Of a stretch of 64,000 nt of DNA, positions 8,218-17,160 are shown one piece after another. The stretch comes from Verrucomicrobiota bacterium (GTDB lineage: Bacteria; Verrucomicrobiota; Verrucomicrobiia; Opitutales; UBA2995): the NCBI GenBank assembly GCA_027622555.1, contig JAQBYJ010000008.1, positions 1 to 64,000 on the forward strand, in the 5' to 3' direction. Positions within the stretch are counted from its first letter, which is position 1. Each line of letters starts with the position of its first letter. The notes below the pieces were generated by a model. That model had not been told where the DNA came from. It did no database searches and worked only from the letters and a program-made list of their open reading frames with translations. The position numbers and the translations under genes are program-made.

Positions 8218-9570
8218 ATGTCCAAACAACCGAACGTTATTGTATTTTTCACCGACCAGCAGCGCTGGGATACTACCGGTGCGCACGGGAATCCACTTAA
8301 CCTGACTCCCAACTTTGACCGCATGGCAGACAACGGCACCCATATTGATGCCAGTATTACCTGCCAACCTGTGTGCGGCCCGGCCAGGTCTTGTTTACAA
8401 ACCGGTCTCTACGCGACGCAAACCGGAAGCTGGCGAAATGGCATTCCTCTAAATCCTGAGTTAAAGACCCTCGCCGAATATTATAAGGAAGCCGGATACA
8501 CCACTGGCTACATCGGAAAGTGGCACCTGGGGACCACTGAAGGCGCCGTGCCGAAGCACGAGCGCGGCGGTTATGAATACTGGCTGGCCGCGAACGTTCT
8601 TGAATTTGTTTCCGATGCCTACGACTGCGTTCTGTTTGACGAGGAGGATCAAAAGGTAAAATTACCCGGATACAGGGTGGATGCTCAAACCGATGCAGTT
8701 ATACGCTACATCGACAAGAATAAGGACAACAAAAAACCCTTCTTTCTTTTTGTATCCTACCTGGAACCACACCACCAGAATCATGTGGATGACTACCCAC
8801 CCCCGGATGGATACCGCGAACCCTACACAGGAAAATGGACGCCACCCGACCTTCAACAGCTGGGAGGAAGCACGGGGCAACACCTGGGTGGTTACCTTGG
8901 GATGATCAAGCGTCTGGATGAAGCGCTAGGACGCATGAACGATGCTCTAAAGAGCCTGGATCTCACCGATGACACTATCATCCTCTATACCTCGGATCAC
9001 GGATGTCATTTTAAAACCCGGAATTCTGAATACAAACGTTCCGGTCATGAATCCTCGGTTCGCGTGCCCACCGCATTTTCCGGACCGGGTTTTGAGATGG
9101 GCGGACGTCGCCAGGAAGTAGTGAGTTTGATCGATCTGGTCCCCACCCTATTGGACGCCTCCGGAATAGAGCCTCCGGACCTAATGCCGGGTCGTTCCTT
9201 GATGCCGCGCTTAAGAGGATCTTCGGAAGATTGGGAGAATTGTGCTTTTATTCAAATCAGTGAATCGCAAATCGGTCGTGCCATCCGGACCAAACGATGG
9301 AAATACGGAATTGTCGCTTTGGATAAAAATGGCGAAACCGAATCCTGTGCCGATACTTACACGGAAAATTATTTATACGATTTAAAATCCGACCCATACG
9401 AACTACAGAACCTGATAGCCTTTCAATCTCACGGCCCCCTCTGCGATCACCTCAGAAAAAAGCTACTCGCTGAAATGCAGAAAGCCGGAGAAGAGGAACC
9501 AACCATTATCGAAAATGATCGAACCCTCACCGGCCAACGAAAACTGTTCGAAAAAGAGATAGAAGAGTAA
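8218..9570 (+). CDS. sulfatase, formylglycine-dependent, no signal peptide
   Basis: A 450-residue type I sulfatase. The activation site is CGPARS, with Cys53 expected to become formylglycine. Metal residues sit in FTDQQRW near the start and TSDHG near residue 260, and GYIGKWHLG is intact. There is no signal peptide, unlike the other sulfatases here, so it should act in the cytoplasm on an imported sulfated sugar. That fits the sugar-transporter-like gene 60 bases downstream and the divergent araB. The sequence SYLEPHHQNHVDDYP is the substrate-side region. Exact substrate is unknown. Confidence 0.88.
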   Translation: MSKQPNVIVFFTDQQRWDTTGAHGNPLNLTPNFDRMADNGTHIDASITCQPVCGPARSCLQTGLYATQTGSWRNGIPLNPELKTLAEYYKEAGYTTGYIGKWHLGTTEGAVPKHERGGYEYWLAANVLEFVSDAYDCVLFDEEDQKVKLPGYRVDAQTDAVIRYIDKNKDNKKPFFLFVSYLEPHHQNHVDDYPPPDGYREPYTGKWTPPDLQQLGGSTGQHLGGYLGMIKRLDEALGRMNDALKSLDLTDDTIILYTSDHGCHFKTRNSEYKRSGHESSVRVPTAFSGPGFEMGGRRQEVVSLIDLVPTLLDASGIEPPDLMPGRSLMPRLRGSSEDWENCAFIQISESQIGRAIRTKRWKYGIVALDKNGETESCADTYTENYLYDLKSDPYELQNLIAFQSHGPLCDHLRKKLLAEMQKAGEEEPTIIENDRTLTGQRKLFEKEIEE

Positions 9571-9630
9571 CTCAGGCACTGGTATCAGATTGATTTGTAA
9601 CCTTCCACCCTCCTATCAACATTCCCCCAA

Positions 9631-10551
9631 ATGACCTCCTTGGGCCTTCTCTATGCAATCATCACCGTTATAACCTGGGGACTTTGGATAACGCCTTCTG
9701 AAAAGGTAGAACTTCCAAACCCTCAGACCCGGTCTTTTTATGTGGCGGTTGGAAATTTGTTTCTCGCAACTATTGCATTGCTATTGGTCGGACCGAACAA
9801 ACTCACTTTCGACTTATTTATTTTACCTTTCTTAGGCGGAGTTATCTGGGCGGTGGCTGGCATGTGCGCGTTCGTTGCCTTGGCCAATATCGGAATGGCC
9901 AAGGCGATTGGCACCTGGGCTCCTCTAAACATACTGGTCGGAATCGCCTGGGGAATGATCCTGTTCGGTGAATTTTTAAAATCCGGACCTCTGGAGATTC
10001 TACTTTCTGTCACATCCATCCTAATGATTATTGCCGGGATCTTGCTCATCGTTTTTTCCGGCAAATCCAATGAGAACTCAAAACCCTCCAGGAAGATAAA
10101 GTCGGGATTTGCAGGAGCTGTCGCAGCAGGTGTACTTTGGGGCACCTATTTCATACCAACGACTTACCTTGCCCGGCAAAACGCAGAAGCAAATGACTGG
10201 GTAACCGCATTTCCCATGGCAGTTGGCATGTTTGTCGGTAGTACGGTTTTAGTTCTCTGGGGGCGCAAACGTCCACGTTGCAAAAGCCGTACAGACTATG
10301 GACTCGTTCTACTTACAGGTATCCTCTGGTCCATCGGAAATTTCTCCATGCTGCTCATGGTACAGGAAATTGGTTTGGGTAAAGGATTCACCATTGCTCA
10401 GCTCTGCGTAGCCGTCGCCGTCCTCATCGGCATTTTCTATTTTCGAGAGCCCGCTCCCGGAACCAAAGCGGCGAAATGGACACTCATAGGAGTTGCCGTG
10501 GCCACAACCGGCGGGGTGATTCTTGGGAATCTCAAGAAAGGGATAGGTTAA
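9631..10551 (+). CDS. GRP/EamA-type sugar or drug/metabolite transporter
   Basis: A 306-residue integral membrane protein with about ten hydrophobic segments in two repeats, the pattern of the drug/metabolite superfamily. The N-terminal ITWGLWITPSEK and APLNILVGIAWGMILFGE resemble the glucose/ribose porter branch (GlcU/RhaT-like). The second half begins with AAGVLWGTYFIPTTYLAR, echoing the first repeat. It follows the cytoplasmic sulfatase on the same strand with a 60-base gap and probably imports that enzyme's substrate. The start is preceded by CCCCC rather than a Shine-Dalgarno sequence. Confidence 0.78.
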   Translation: MTSLGLLYAIITVITWGLWITPSEKVELPNPQTRSFYVAVGNLFLATIALLLVGPNKLTFDLFILPFLGGVIWAVAGMCAFVALANIGMAKAIGTWAPLNILVGIAWGMILFGEFLKSGPLEILLSVTSILMIIAGILLIVFSGKSNENSKPSRKIKSGFAGAVAAGVLWGTYFIPTTYLARQNAEANDWVTAFPMAVGMFVGSTVLVLWGRKRPRCKSRTDYGLVLLTGILWSIGNFSMLLMVQEIGLGKGFTIAQLCVAVAVLIGIFYFREPAPGTKAAKWTLIGVAVATTGGVILGNLKKGIG

Positions 10552-10584
10552 ACACAGTGCTTTTTTTTGAATAGCTTTTATTTT

Positions 10585-10610
10585 GTAGGAGCAATTTTAA
10601 TCGCGACTCG
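10585..10610 (+). repeat. REP-like element, GTAGGAGC family
   Basis: GTAGGAGC followed by an AT-rich centre and TCGCGACTCG. It matches in outline the element at 32303-32327, which in reverse reads GTAGGAGCGACCTTGGTCGC. The GTAG tetranucleotide before a hairpin is the usual head of RAYT-associated REP sequences. This copy has lost its perfect stem. Confidence 0.5.
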
Positions 10611-10713
10611 AAGATACTATCGGTATTTGCTTCCAGTAATGCCGTCAAAAAGTAATACAATCATCGGTGCAGCGAGTCTTTCTCCGTCGCGCCGTTGTTG
10701 ACAATCCGATTTC

Positions 10714-10742
10714 GGCATCGCGAGGACGCGATAGCCCTACCT
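10714..10742 (-). repeat. REP-like hairpin, GTAGGGC family
   Basis: On the minus strand GGTAGGGCT precedes the perfect hairpin ATCGCG-TCCT-CGCGAT. The element at 32049 has the same layout, but its stem is CACTGCG/CGCAGTG. The stem bases differ in compensating pairs, which argues that the hairpin itself is the conserved feature. Confidence 0.6.
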
Positions 10743-10810
10743 CACTCACCTCGGCCCCTGCCAGGGCACACTTCCCCGTTGTTGGAAATTTAGAGCCAAT
10801 ATCGTCCGTC

Positions 10811-10871
10811 GGGGTCATACCTTGCAATCTTGACGCAGCTTGCCGAGTCAATCGATTCAAGGTTTGACCCC
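10811..10871. repeat. dispersed repeat bounded by GGGGTCA / TGACCCC, copy B
   Basis: A 61-base shorter relative of the element at 1296-1384, with the same inverted ends and the same inner CAATCTTGACG and AGCTTGC blocks. Its right end reaches into the last codons and stop of the sulfatase gene ending at 10857. That gene's C-terminus, ending GVKP, may therefore be partly repeat-derived. Confidence 0.7.
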
Positions 10872-12230
10872 TTCCCGAGGTCCCTGCCACGGCACACGTC
10901 CGCGCTGCTGGAAATGTAAGGCCAATCTGGATCGCAATTCAGTGAAGTGCGGAACTTTCGAATACTCATTCTGAGACTTTCCTTCGAGAAGGTTGTTCTT
11001 TTCGTAAGGATCTTTGGCGATATTGTACATCTCGTAGGGTTCGTAGGGAGAATTGTGGACAAGTTTGAAGTCACCAATGCGAATCGCCTCGATGGTTTTC
11101 CCGTTGTAAGCTAGTCCACCTTCTCTTCGCGAAAAAATCATGGCACGTTCAGAAACGTCGACCGCACCGCCAGTCAGAACAGGGGCAAAGCTGACTCCAT
11201 CGAGGGGGCCATCCCATTCAATTCCGCACACGTCCATGATGGTTGGAAAAATATCCATCGTCATCGCGGTGTGATTACTTACCGATCCTGACTGTATCGT
11301 TTTATTCCAAACCACGGCCGCCGGGACTCGCAGACCCCCTTCGTAAACCGTTCCCTTCTGATCGCGTAACGGACCGTTATCCGATCCGAAGCGAAGAGAT
11401 CCTCCATTGTCACTGGTGAAGAAAATGATCGTATCGTCATAGACGCCATTGTCTTTAAGCGACTGAACAACCAGCCCAATTCCATAATCCATGTGCTCCG
11501 TCAGTGCGACAAACCTGGCACGCAGGTCCGCAATACCTGGTTCACGTTTTTTGACTTTCTCAACCCACTCTTCCGGAGGCTGAATCGGACTGTGTGGCGC
11601 GTTGTAAGCAAGGTAGAGAAAAAACGGATCCTCGTTTTTGGAGGCTTCGTCGATGTAATCCACCGCCCACTGAGAAAACAGATCTGTAGCATGACCCTCC
11701 GGATCGATCTCAACAAAGTTTCTCCGCATGAAATTATGGTCGTTACGACGGTGGTGATAATAATCATCCATCATGTCTCCAATAAAACCTTTGAAGAATT
11801 TGAATCCTCGATCGTTCGGAAGATTCGGCGATTCCAATCCCAGGTGCCATTTTCCAACCAAAGCTGTGTCGTATCCATTTTTTGAAAGAACGGTAGCGAT
11901 CGAAGTCGAATTCGGATCCCAATACCCCCAAGAGTTTTCAACTCTATCCCGAATCACGCCTGGCACCCCCACCAAATCCTGCTGACGTCCCGTCAACAAC
12001 GCCGCCCGTGAAGGCGAACACACCGGGCAGTTCGCATAGAAATTATCAAACCGCATACCCGCCTCCGCCAACGCATCGATCGCCGGAGTCTCGATATCCT
12101 TCTTTTCGTTGTAATAGGACACATCGTAAAACCCCTGATCGTCGGTGAAGATGATCAGGATGTTAGGCCTCTCAGCCCGTAAAAACGAACCAAAGAGGCA
12201 GGCAACAATCAGGACAGTTAGAATCCGCAT
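10857..12230 (-). CDS. exported sulfatase
   Basis: A type I sulfatase of about 457 residues. A reading-frame start exists at 12272, but it overlaps the upstream gene. The ATG at 12230 gives a clean signal peptide (RILTVLIVACLFGSFLRA) and lies 7 bases after the upstream stop, so it is preferred. Key blocks are IIFTDDQGF, the formylglycine site CSPSRAALLTGR (Cys71 from this start), VGKWHLG and FTSDNGG. The TSDNGG form and KGTVYEGGLRVP segment are common in sulfatases of arylsulfatase A type acting on sulfated glycans. It is the last of three adjacent sulfatase genes on one strand. Confidence 0.88.
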   Translation of the reverse strand: MRILTVLIVACLFGSFLRAERPNILIIFTDDQGFYDVSYYNEKKDIETPAIDALAEAGMRFDNFYANCPVCSPSRAALLTGRQQDLVGVPGVIRDRVENSWGYWDPNSTSIATVLSKNGYDTALVGKWHLGLESPNLPNDRGFKFFKGFIGDMMDDYYHHRRNDHNFMRRNFVEIDPEGHATDLFSQWAVDYIDEASKNEDPFFLYLAYNAPHSPIQPPEEWVEKVKKREPGIADLRARFVALTEHMDYGIGLVVQSLKDNGVYDDTIIFFTSDNGGSLRFGSDNGPLRDQKGTVYEGGLRVPAAVVWNKTIQSGSVSNHTAMTMDIFPTIMDVCGIEWDGPLDGVSFAPVLTGGAVDVSERAMIFSRREGGLAYNGKTIEAIRIGDFKLVHNSPYEPYEMYNIAKDPYEKNNLLEGKSQNEYSKVPHFTELRSRLALHFQQRGRVPWQGPREGVKP

Positions 12231-12237
12231 CCTGGGA

Positions 12238-13803
12238 TTAATTTCTACGACGTTCAACAACCGGGTCCTCATCCGTGACTTGATATTGCTTCCGCAGTTG
12301 GTTCAGCTGGGTTAATTTCTGCCCTTGAATCTGGGCGTACTCAGGAGTTCCATACACGGAGTTCATTTCCTCGGGATCTTTTTCCAGGTCGAAGAGTTCC
12401 CAGTCGTCGATATCCTCTCCTTCAAGCTGATAATAGTGAATGAGTTTGTAACGGCCATCGGTCACGCCATAGTGACGAGCCACGTTGTGACCGCCGGGAT
12501 TTTCATAGTAGTGGTAGTAAAATGCATCTCGCCAGTCTTTGACTTTATCTCCGCGGAAGAGCGGCTCAAGGCTGCTGCCCTGCATATCTTTCGGAATCTT
12601 TACGCCTGCAATGGAGAGGAATGTTTCAGCATAGTCCAAATTGGAAACGATCTCATCGCGAACCGTGCCCGCTTTAACCACACCTGGCCAGCGAACCAGA
12701 AGTGGCGTTTTAAGAGATTCTTCGTACATCCATCGTTTGTCGAACCATCCGTGCTCACCCAGGAACCAGCCTTGATCGGATGAATAAATAACCACGGTGT
12801 TTTCGGTTAGGCCGTTTTCATCGAGGTAGTCTAAAACACGACCAATTCCATCATCCACGGATTTTACGCAGCGCAGGTAATCTTTCACATAGCGCTGATA
12901 CTTCCACTGAATGATTTCCTTTTCCGTCATATTGGGAAGCGCTGCCAGGTAGGCGTCGTTCTTTTTCTTGTACGCGGCATTCCAAACCTTCCATTGCTCA
13001 TCATTCAGATTACCCCGGGCTTCCAGTTTGAGGTCGCGCTCATTCATATGCGTTTTGATTTCCATCGCCTGACGGGCAGCCGATTGGGTGCGACCGGAAT
13101 AATCGTCAAAGAGCGTTTCCGGCTCAGGGATCGTGACATCATCCAACCAGTTCAGATATTTGGGTCCTGGCTTCCAATCGCGGTGTGGTGCTTTGTGCTG
13201 ATACATCAGCATGAAAGGCTTGTCACGCTTGCGATCCTTCTCCAGCCAGTCCAATGTTTTGTCAGTGATGACGTCCGTCGTGTAACCGGTATTTTCCCTG
13301 GTTACGGGTTCGCCATTTACATCCTTGGTGATCATGGGCGGATTGTAGTAAGGCCCCTGCCCGACCAACACGTCGTAGTGATCGTAACCCTGAGGTGTGG
13401 AACCCAAGTGCCACTTGCCCACCACCGCAGTCTGATAGCCTGCCTTCTGCAGGAGCTTGGGGAAGGTCTGCTGGTCTCCGTTAAAGGTAATACCATTGCG
13501 GAAAAATCCGTTTAGGTGATTATACTTTCCGGTTTGAATAACTGCCCGGCTGGGGCCGCAAATAGCATTGGTCACATAGCAACGTGTAAAGCGCATGCCT
13601 TCGTTGGCCAAACGGTCCATGTGGGGAGTTGAAATGCGGGTAGGATCGTAGGCGCTGAGAGCCTGCTCACAGTGATCGTCGGTAAAAATAAATACGATGT
13701 TTGGGTTCGACGGGCTCACCACAGGTGGTTGATCCTGGGCTTGAAGGCCGAGGTGGAGGCTCACCAAGGCAACCATTCCAAGTAATAATTTCTGTAGTCT
13801 CAT
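12238..13803 (-). CDS. exported sulfatase
   Basis: A 521-residue type I sulfatase with a signal peptide ending near residue 22 (HLGLQAQ). The [13 protein letters not shown] opening, the formylglycine site [12 protein letters not shown] (Cys82), [16 protein letters not shown] and [23 protein letters not shown] are the family blocks. The last is typical of enzymes related to N-acetylglucosamine-6-sulfatase, iduronate-2-sulfatase and similar glycan sulfatases. A long helical insert (about residues 230-300) is present. It lies between two other sulfatases, with gaps of 7 and 32 bases, so the three are likely one transcript releasing different sulfate positions from one polysaccharide. Confidence 0.88.
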   Translation of the reverse strand: MRLQKLLLGMVALVSLHLGLQAQDQPPVVSPSNPNIVFIFTDDHCEQALSAYDPTRISTPHMDRLANEGMRFTRCYVTNAICGPSRAVIQTGKYNHLNGFFRNGITFNGDQQTFPKLLQKAGYQTAVVGKWHLGSTPQGYDHYDVLVGQGPYYNPPMITKDVNGEPVTRENTGYTTDVITDKTLDWLEKDRKRDKPFMLMYQHKAPHRDWKPGPKYLNWLDDVTIPEPETLFDDYSGRTQSAARQAMEIKTHMNERDLKLEARGNLNDEQWKVWNAAYKKKNDAYLAALPNMTEKEIIQWKYQRYVKDYLRCVKSVDDGIGRVLDYLDENGLTENTVVIYSSDQGWFLGEHGWFDKRWMYEESLKTPLLVRWPGVVKAGTVRDEIVSNLDYAETFLSIAGVKIPKDMQGSSLEPLFRGDKVKDWRDAFYYHYYENPGGHNVARHYGVTDGRYKLIHYYQLEGEDIDDWELFDLEKDPEEMNSVYGTPEYAQIQGQKLTQLNQLRKQYQVTDEDPVVERRRN

Positions 13804-13835
13804 AGTTTTTAGGGTATAATTTTAGGGTGTAGTGC

Positions 13836-15290
13836 TTATTCTAAATTAAAATAGGGTTCGTCGATCAATCGCTGTTTAATGCCGTCCCATTTCTTACCGG
13901 GATCTTTTACCGGATCAAACTGTGTATTTATGGTAGGGATGCCTGCTTTAATGGAAGCAAGATATTGATCAAGCAATTGGCTCATCTTCACCGTGCGGTT
14001 GGATTGGACCTTGGCAAGGTTTTCGCTTTCATCGAGATCCTTGCTCAAATCGTACAGATGGTAATCTCCCGTCTCCCAGAATTTAATGAGCTTATAATTT
14101 CCTTGGTGCAGCGACGTCGATGGCTGCCCTCCTTTTTGCAACTGGTAATGTGGGAAGTGAAATACAAGGAAATCGTTGGGACGAACCACGTCCGCATGGG
14201 GATCACTTGATACCAGCTTTGCTAGACTCCCACCTTCTATGCCTTCTGGCAATGACTTGATACGCAACCAATCGCAAATCGTTGGAAACAAGTCGTAGCC
14301 GACGGCCATATCCTTTTTTCGATCATGCTTAATTCCTGGACCGGCGATGATAAGAGGAACCCGAATTGCCCCTTCCCAGGTAGTCGCTTTCCAGCCATGC
14401 AAAGGTCCATTCACATTTCCGGGGCTAATAACCGGATACGTTCCGTTGTCCGCGATGTAGATCACATAAGTATTATCTTCGATCCCAAGCTCCTTGATCT
14501 TTGCCAAGGTCATTCCTACGCCGGTATCCAGGTCCTCGGCCATGGCCGCATGCAGGGCGTTATTGTGACGTTCTCCAGGTTTTCTGGCTTTGGCTTTATC
14601 CAACGTCGATTCGCGGGACTGGTAGGACAAATGAGTTGCATAGTGCGAGAGTTGCATGAAAAAGGGCTTCTTCGCAGCCACTTGTTTCTCCATCCATTCG
14701 TTACCCGTTTTGGTGATTGAAAAAATACGTTTCGGATTGGGATCCTTCGTTTCCCCTTCACGGTTTGATGTTTCGCCTGTGCTAGCATCATACCCGTGTT
14801 TCTCAGGACCCCCGCCATTGATGTGCCACTTGCCAAAGTGGGCTGTGGCATAATTCGGGCGATGCTTTTTGATCCATTCGGCGATCGTGATTTCTTCATC
14901 GGCGATATCATTCACGTGAGGAGGAGGTATCATTCGGTTTCCTTCAAAAAAGGGTCCACTATGACGACCAACAATGTCGCTCATTTGCAACAATGCCGGG
15001 CTCTTTCCCGTTTGGATGGAATAACGGGTGGGCGAACAATTGGGGTGCGGCGCATAGGCCTGCGAAAAAATCACACCTCGATCCGCGAGCTTCTCCAAAT
15101 GGGGTGTCTTTATAAAATCGCTCTTCGATGCAGGAACATCCTTGTCCATCAAAACCGAAGTTGCCCCCCAACCCTGATCATCCGTCAGAATCAGAACAAT
15201 GTTCGGCGATCTTGATTTTTGAGCTTCAAGTCCCGCTACACCAAGGAGACAGAAAATGGACATTACCCATAGTGGAATAAATTTACGCAT
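13836..15290 (-). CDS. exported sulfatase
   Basis: A type I sulfatase of about 484 residues with a signal peptide (KFIPLWVMSIFCLLGVAGLEAQ). The start at 15290 puts the Arg-Lys n-region first; an in-frame ATG at 15299 is an alternative. The formylglycine site is CSPTRYSIQTGK (Cys88 counted from the longer start), and the metal blocks are LTDDQGWGA and IADNGTYP. The HFGKWHINGGGPEKHGYD block differs from those of its two neighbours, so the three probably have different specificities. It is the first gene of the sulfatase trio. Confidence 0.87.
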   Translation of the reverse strand: MRKFIPLWVMSIFCLLGVAGLEAQKSRSPNIVLILTDDQGWGATSVLMDKDVPASKSDFIKTPHLEKLADRGVIFSQAYAPHPNCSPTRYSIQTGKSPALLQMSDIVGRHSGPFFEGNRMIPPPHVNDIADEEITIAEWIKKHRPNYATAHFGKWHINGGGPEKHGYDASTGETSNREGETKDPNPKRIFSITKTGNEWMEKQVAAKKPFFMQLSHYATHLSYQSRESTLDKAKARKPGERHNNALHAAMAEDLDTGVGMTLAKIKELGIEDNTYVIYIADNGTYPVISPGNVNGPLHGWKATTWEGAIRVPLIIAGPGIKHDRKKDMAVGYDLFPTICDWLRIKSLPEGIEGGSLAKLVSSDPHADVVRPNDFLVFHFPHYQLQKGGQPSTSLHQGNYKLIKFWETGDYHLYDLSKDLDESENLAKVQSNRTVKMSQLLDQYLASIKAGIPTINTQFDPVKDPGKKWDGIKQRLIDEPYFNLE

Positions 15291-15389
15291 AGTAATCATT
15301 TGAGTTGTTTTAGAGGAGAATTAGTTAACCACCAGTCTTCGCCAAGGCTACGCCGCGGCACGGCGGAGGACACTGAGACACGGAGTCTC

Positions 15390-15542
15390 TTACAATACGA
15401 TTCTTTTGATTCCATCTTTCAATACTCTTACATTATAATTTATCAACAATCCAACTCTGCATTTCGTCAATTTCAGATAGGTCAGTAGTTGTGCTTCGTG
15501 AACTGGCAGCAATTCTTTCACATGTTTATTTTCTTCCAACAT
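15390..15542 (-). pseudogene. GxxExxY-family protein, C-terminal remnant
   Basis: A 50-codon frame on the minus strand reads [20 protein letters not shown] then GLLINYNV and [10 protein letters not shown] before TAA. This matches the C-terminal third of GxxExxY proteins (about 125 residues, PD-(D/E)XK-like fold, function poorly known). The N-terminal two thirds, including the GxxExxY motif, are absent upstream. The remnant fills the 335-base gap upstream of the sulfatase trio. The rest of the gap shows only CG-rich direct and inverted bits near 15355 and nothing else coding. Confidence 0.75.
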
Positions 15543-15634
15543 TTTTTTCTTCTCCCCATCTCCGCGCTCTCCAGCGTAGCGGGTGGTTCAATACCTTTTT
15601 TCCCGACTAAAATTAAATCAATGATTTCCGAGAC

Positions 15635-16837
15635 TCATCCCCCTTCTGGAATGTAGTGACGTGTAAGTGTATCTAAAATCTCGGCACGGACTATGTCGGG
15701 ATCGATCTTCCCGAGTTTTCGGTAAAGCACATTCCCCGCCTGATCAACAAGCACGGAATAAGGAATCGGACCAGGCCAATCAGGATCGAGGGCCTCTGCC
15801 AACGCATCGATGCCGGATCCGGTATAAATATAATTGTTGGTGGAACGTCCCTCGGCTTCGACCGATTTGCGCAACTTGTCGCTCATAATCGCGCGATGCT
15901 TTCCAAGAAATTCTTCTGCTTTCTCTTTTTGGTTTGGTTGATCCAGGCTTATGGTTACCAACTCAAATTCCCGGCGACTAAATTTGCGGGCAATAGCAGT
16001 GAGGTCGGGAAACTCTTCTACGCAAGGAGCACACCAGGTAGCCCAGACATTGATCAATCGCACTTTTTCGGAACCATTCTTTCGTAAGGCCGCCACAGCA
16101 GCGGCATCAATCTCCTCAATAATTGCCGGAATCGATTGCCACTGTTGTTCTTCTTCGACGACGTGGGCGTTGCGCTCTTTCCACTTGGTTGAGCAGCCAT
16201 GAGGGCGCGTCGTTTCAACAGGCACGGGTTTACCCATCAGGAGGGCTTCAACCGCATTCCTCGCATCCGGATGTTTGACGGTTTCCGGTTCGGGGTACCG
16301 TGAGTCGTCGAAGCGGCCATTGTAGCGGAGCTTTCGGTCCTTATCAAAAATCAAAACATGGGGAGTCGCCAGGCAACCGTAGGCCCGAGCGGTAAGTTGC
16401 TTATCGCCATCAAATAAAAACGGAAACGTCCAGCCATAGTCCTCCGCGTAACGCCTGGAGTCTTCAAAGGTTTCGTCATAGTCGGTGTGACCAAATTCAT
16501 CGGGCCGCAAACCGGACGAATGATTGGGGTTAATCGCGACAAAGGAAAAACTCTCATCCTTGTAGTCATCCACAAATTGCAACATCCGTCCCATCACTCC
16601 ATGAGATGTCGGACAATGCGTTCCAGTAAAGTAGACGACTAAAATATCCGTGCCGCCGAAGTCGGCCAAACTATACTGTTTTCCATCCGTACCAGGCAAT
16701 GAAAACCCAGGTGCCTGGTCGCCAATATTCAAGGTGGTAAACCCATCCGGCAAATCATTGGAGCTAACAGCAAAGAGCATACTGGCGCTGGCAATTAAAA
16801 CCAGAAAACCAAAGAAGTGTGTTTTTGGGGTATTCAT
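15635..16837 (-). CDS. exported tandem thioredoxin-fold protein (peroxiredoxin-like plus TlpA-like)
   Basis: A 400-residue protein with an N-terminal signal (about residues 8-24) and two thioredoxin folds. The first (about 35-200) is AhpC/TSA-like, with FTGTHCPTSHG holding a single active Cys75 and a later GCLATP. The second (about 235-395) is TlpA/ResA-like, with the redox pair WCAPC at Cys269 and Cys272. Such proteins handle disulfides or peroxides in the periplasm. Fusing a one-Cys domain to a CxxC domain suggests the second reduces the first. There is no obvious operon partner; cytochrome maturation or sulfatase-related oxidative folding are possibilities only. Confidence 0.75.
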   Translation of the reverse strand: MNTPKTHFFGFLVLIASASMLFAVSSNDLPDGFTTLNIGDQAPGFSLPGTDGKQYSLADFGGTDILVVYFTGTHCPTSHGVMGRMLQFVDDYKDESFSFVAINPNHSSGLRPDEFGHTDYDETFEDSRRYAEDYGWTFPFLFDGDKQLTARAYGCLATPHVLIFDKDRKLRYNGRFDDSRYPEPETVKHPDARNAVEALLMGKPVPVETTRPHGCSTKWKERNAHVVEEEQQWQSIPAIIEEIDAAAVAALRKNGSEKVRLINVWATWCAPCVEEFPDLTAIARKFSRREFELVTISLDQPNQKEKAEEFLGKHRAIMSDKLRKSVEAEGRSTNNYIYTGSGIDALAEALDPDWPGPIPYSVLVDQAGNVLYRKLGKIDPDIVRAEILDTLTRHYIPEGG

Positions 16838-17160
16838 TATTATTAAGAAGATTTTGAATGGTAGGTGGCTTCATTCAGGATTCAACCCCATAAAGAGACC
16901 CATACAAGCATCGTAAGATCCCGGGTTTATACAGCTCCTATCCAGCTTGCCTGTCTATTTTCATTCAGAGGGTCGGGTTAGAGCAGCGGTATTAAGCAAT
17001 TATGGGAACCAACTACCTCTTTTTAGGAAATCCGAGACCTTTTGTGACGATTAGGAAACATTTCCGCAACATTGCTGGTATAACTCACGGATGGCCCAGT
17101 ATCTGCTAATTCATGCCCCGGTTACCCCATGGTCAATTTGAACTTATTGAACGTGGAACT
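16838..17160. other. 323-base divergent gap, no gene seen
   Basis: This region separates the minus-strand thioredoxin-fold gene from the plus-strand TonB-like gene and must hold both promoters. No repeat, RNA or coding signal stands out. A longer reading frame from 17113 runs into the TonB-like gene but adds no recognisable sequence. Confidence 0.4.

Larger units (their letters stand above)
10552..10856. other. gene-free gap made largely of dispersed repeats
   Basis: This 305-base gap separates a plus-strand transporter gene from a convergent sulfatase gene. No gene is seen. It contains three dispersed elements: GTAGGAGC...TCGCGA at 10585, a GCCCTACC-footed hairpin at 10714 and most of the GGGGTCA/TGACCCC element at 10811. 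The last of these runs into the 3' end of the sulfatase reading frame. Confidence 0.6.

Noticed and set aside
12325-13515. Plus-strand open frames opposite the sulfatase gene
   Set aside because: They are antisense shadows of a gene with a full set of sulfatase motifs.
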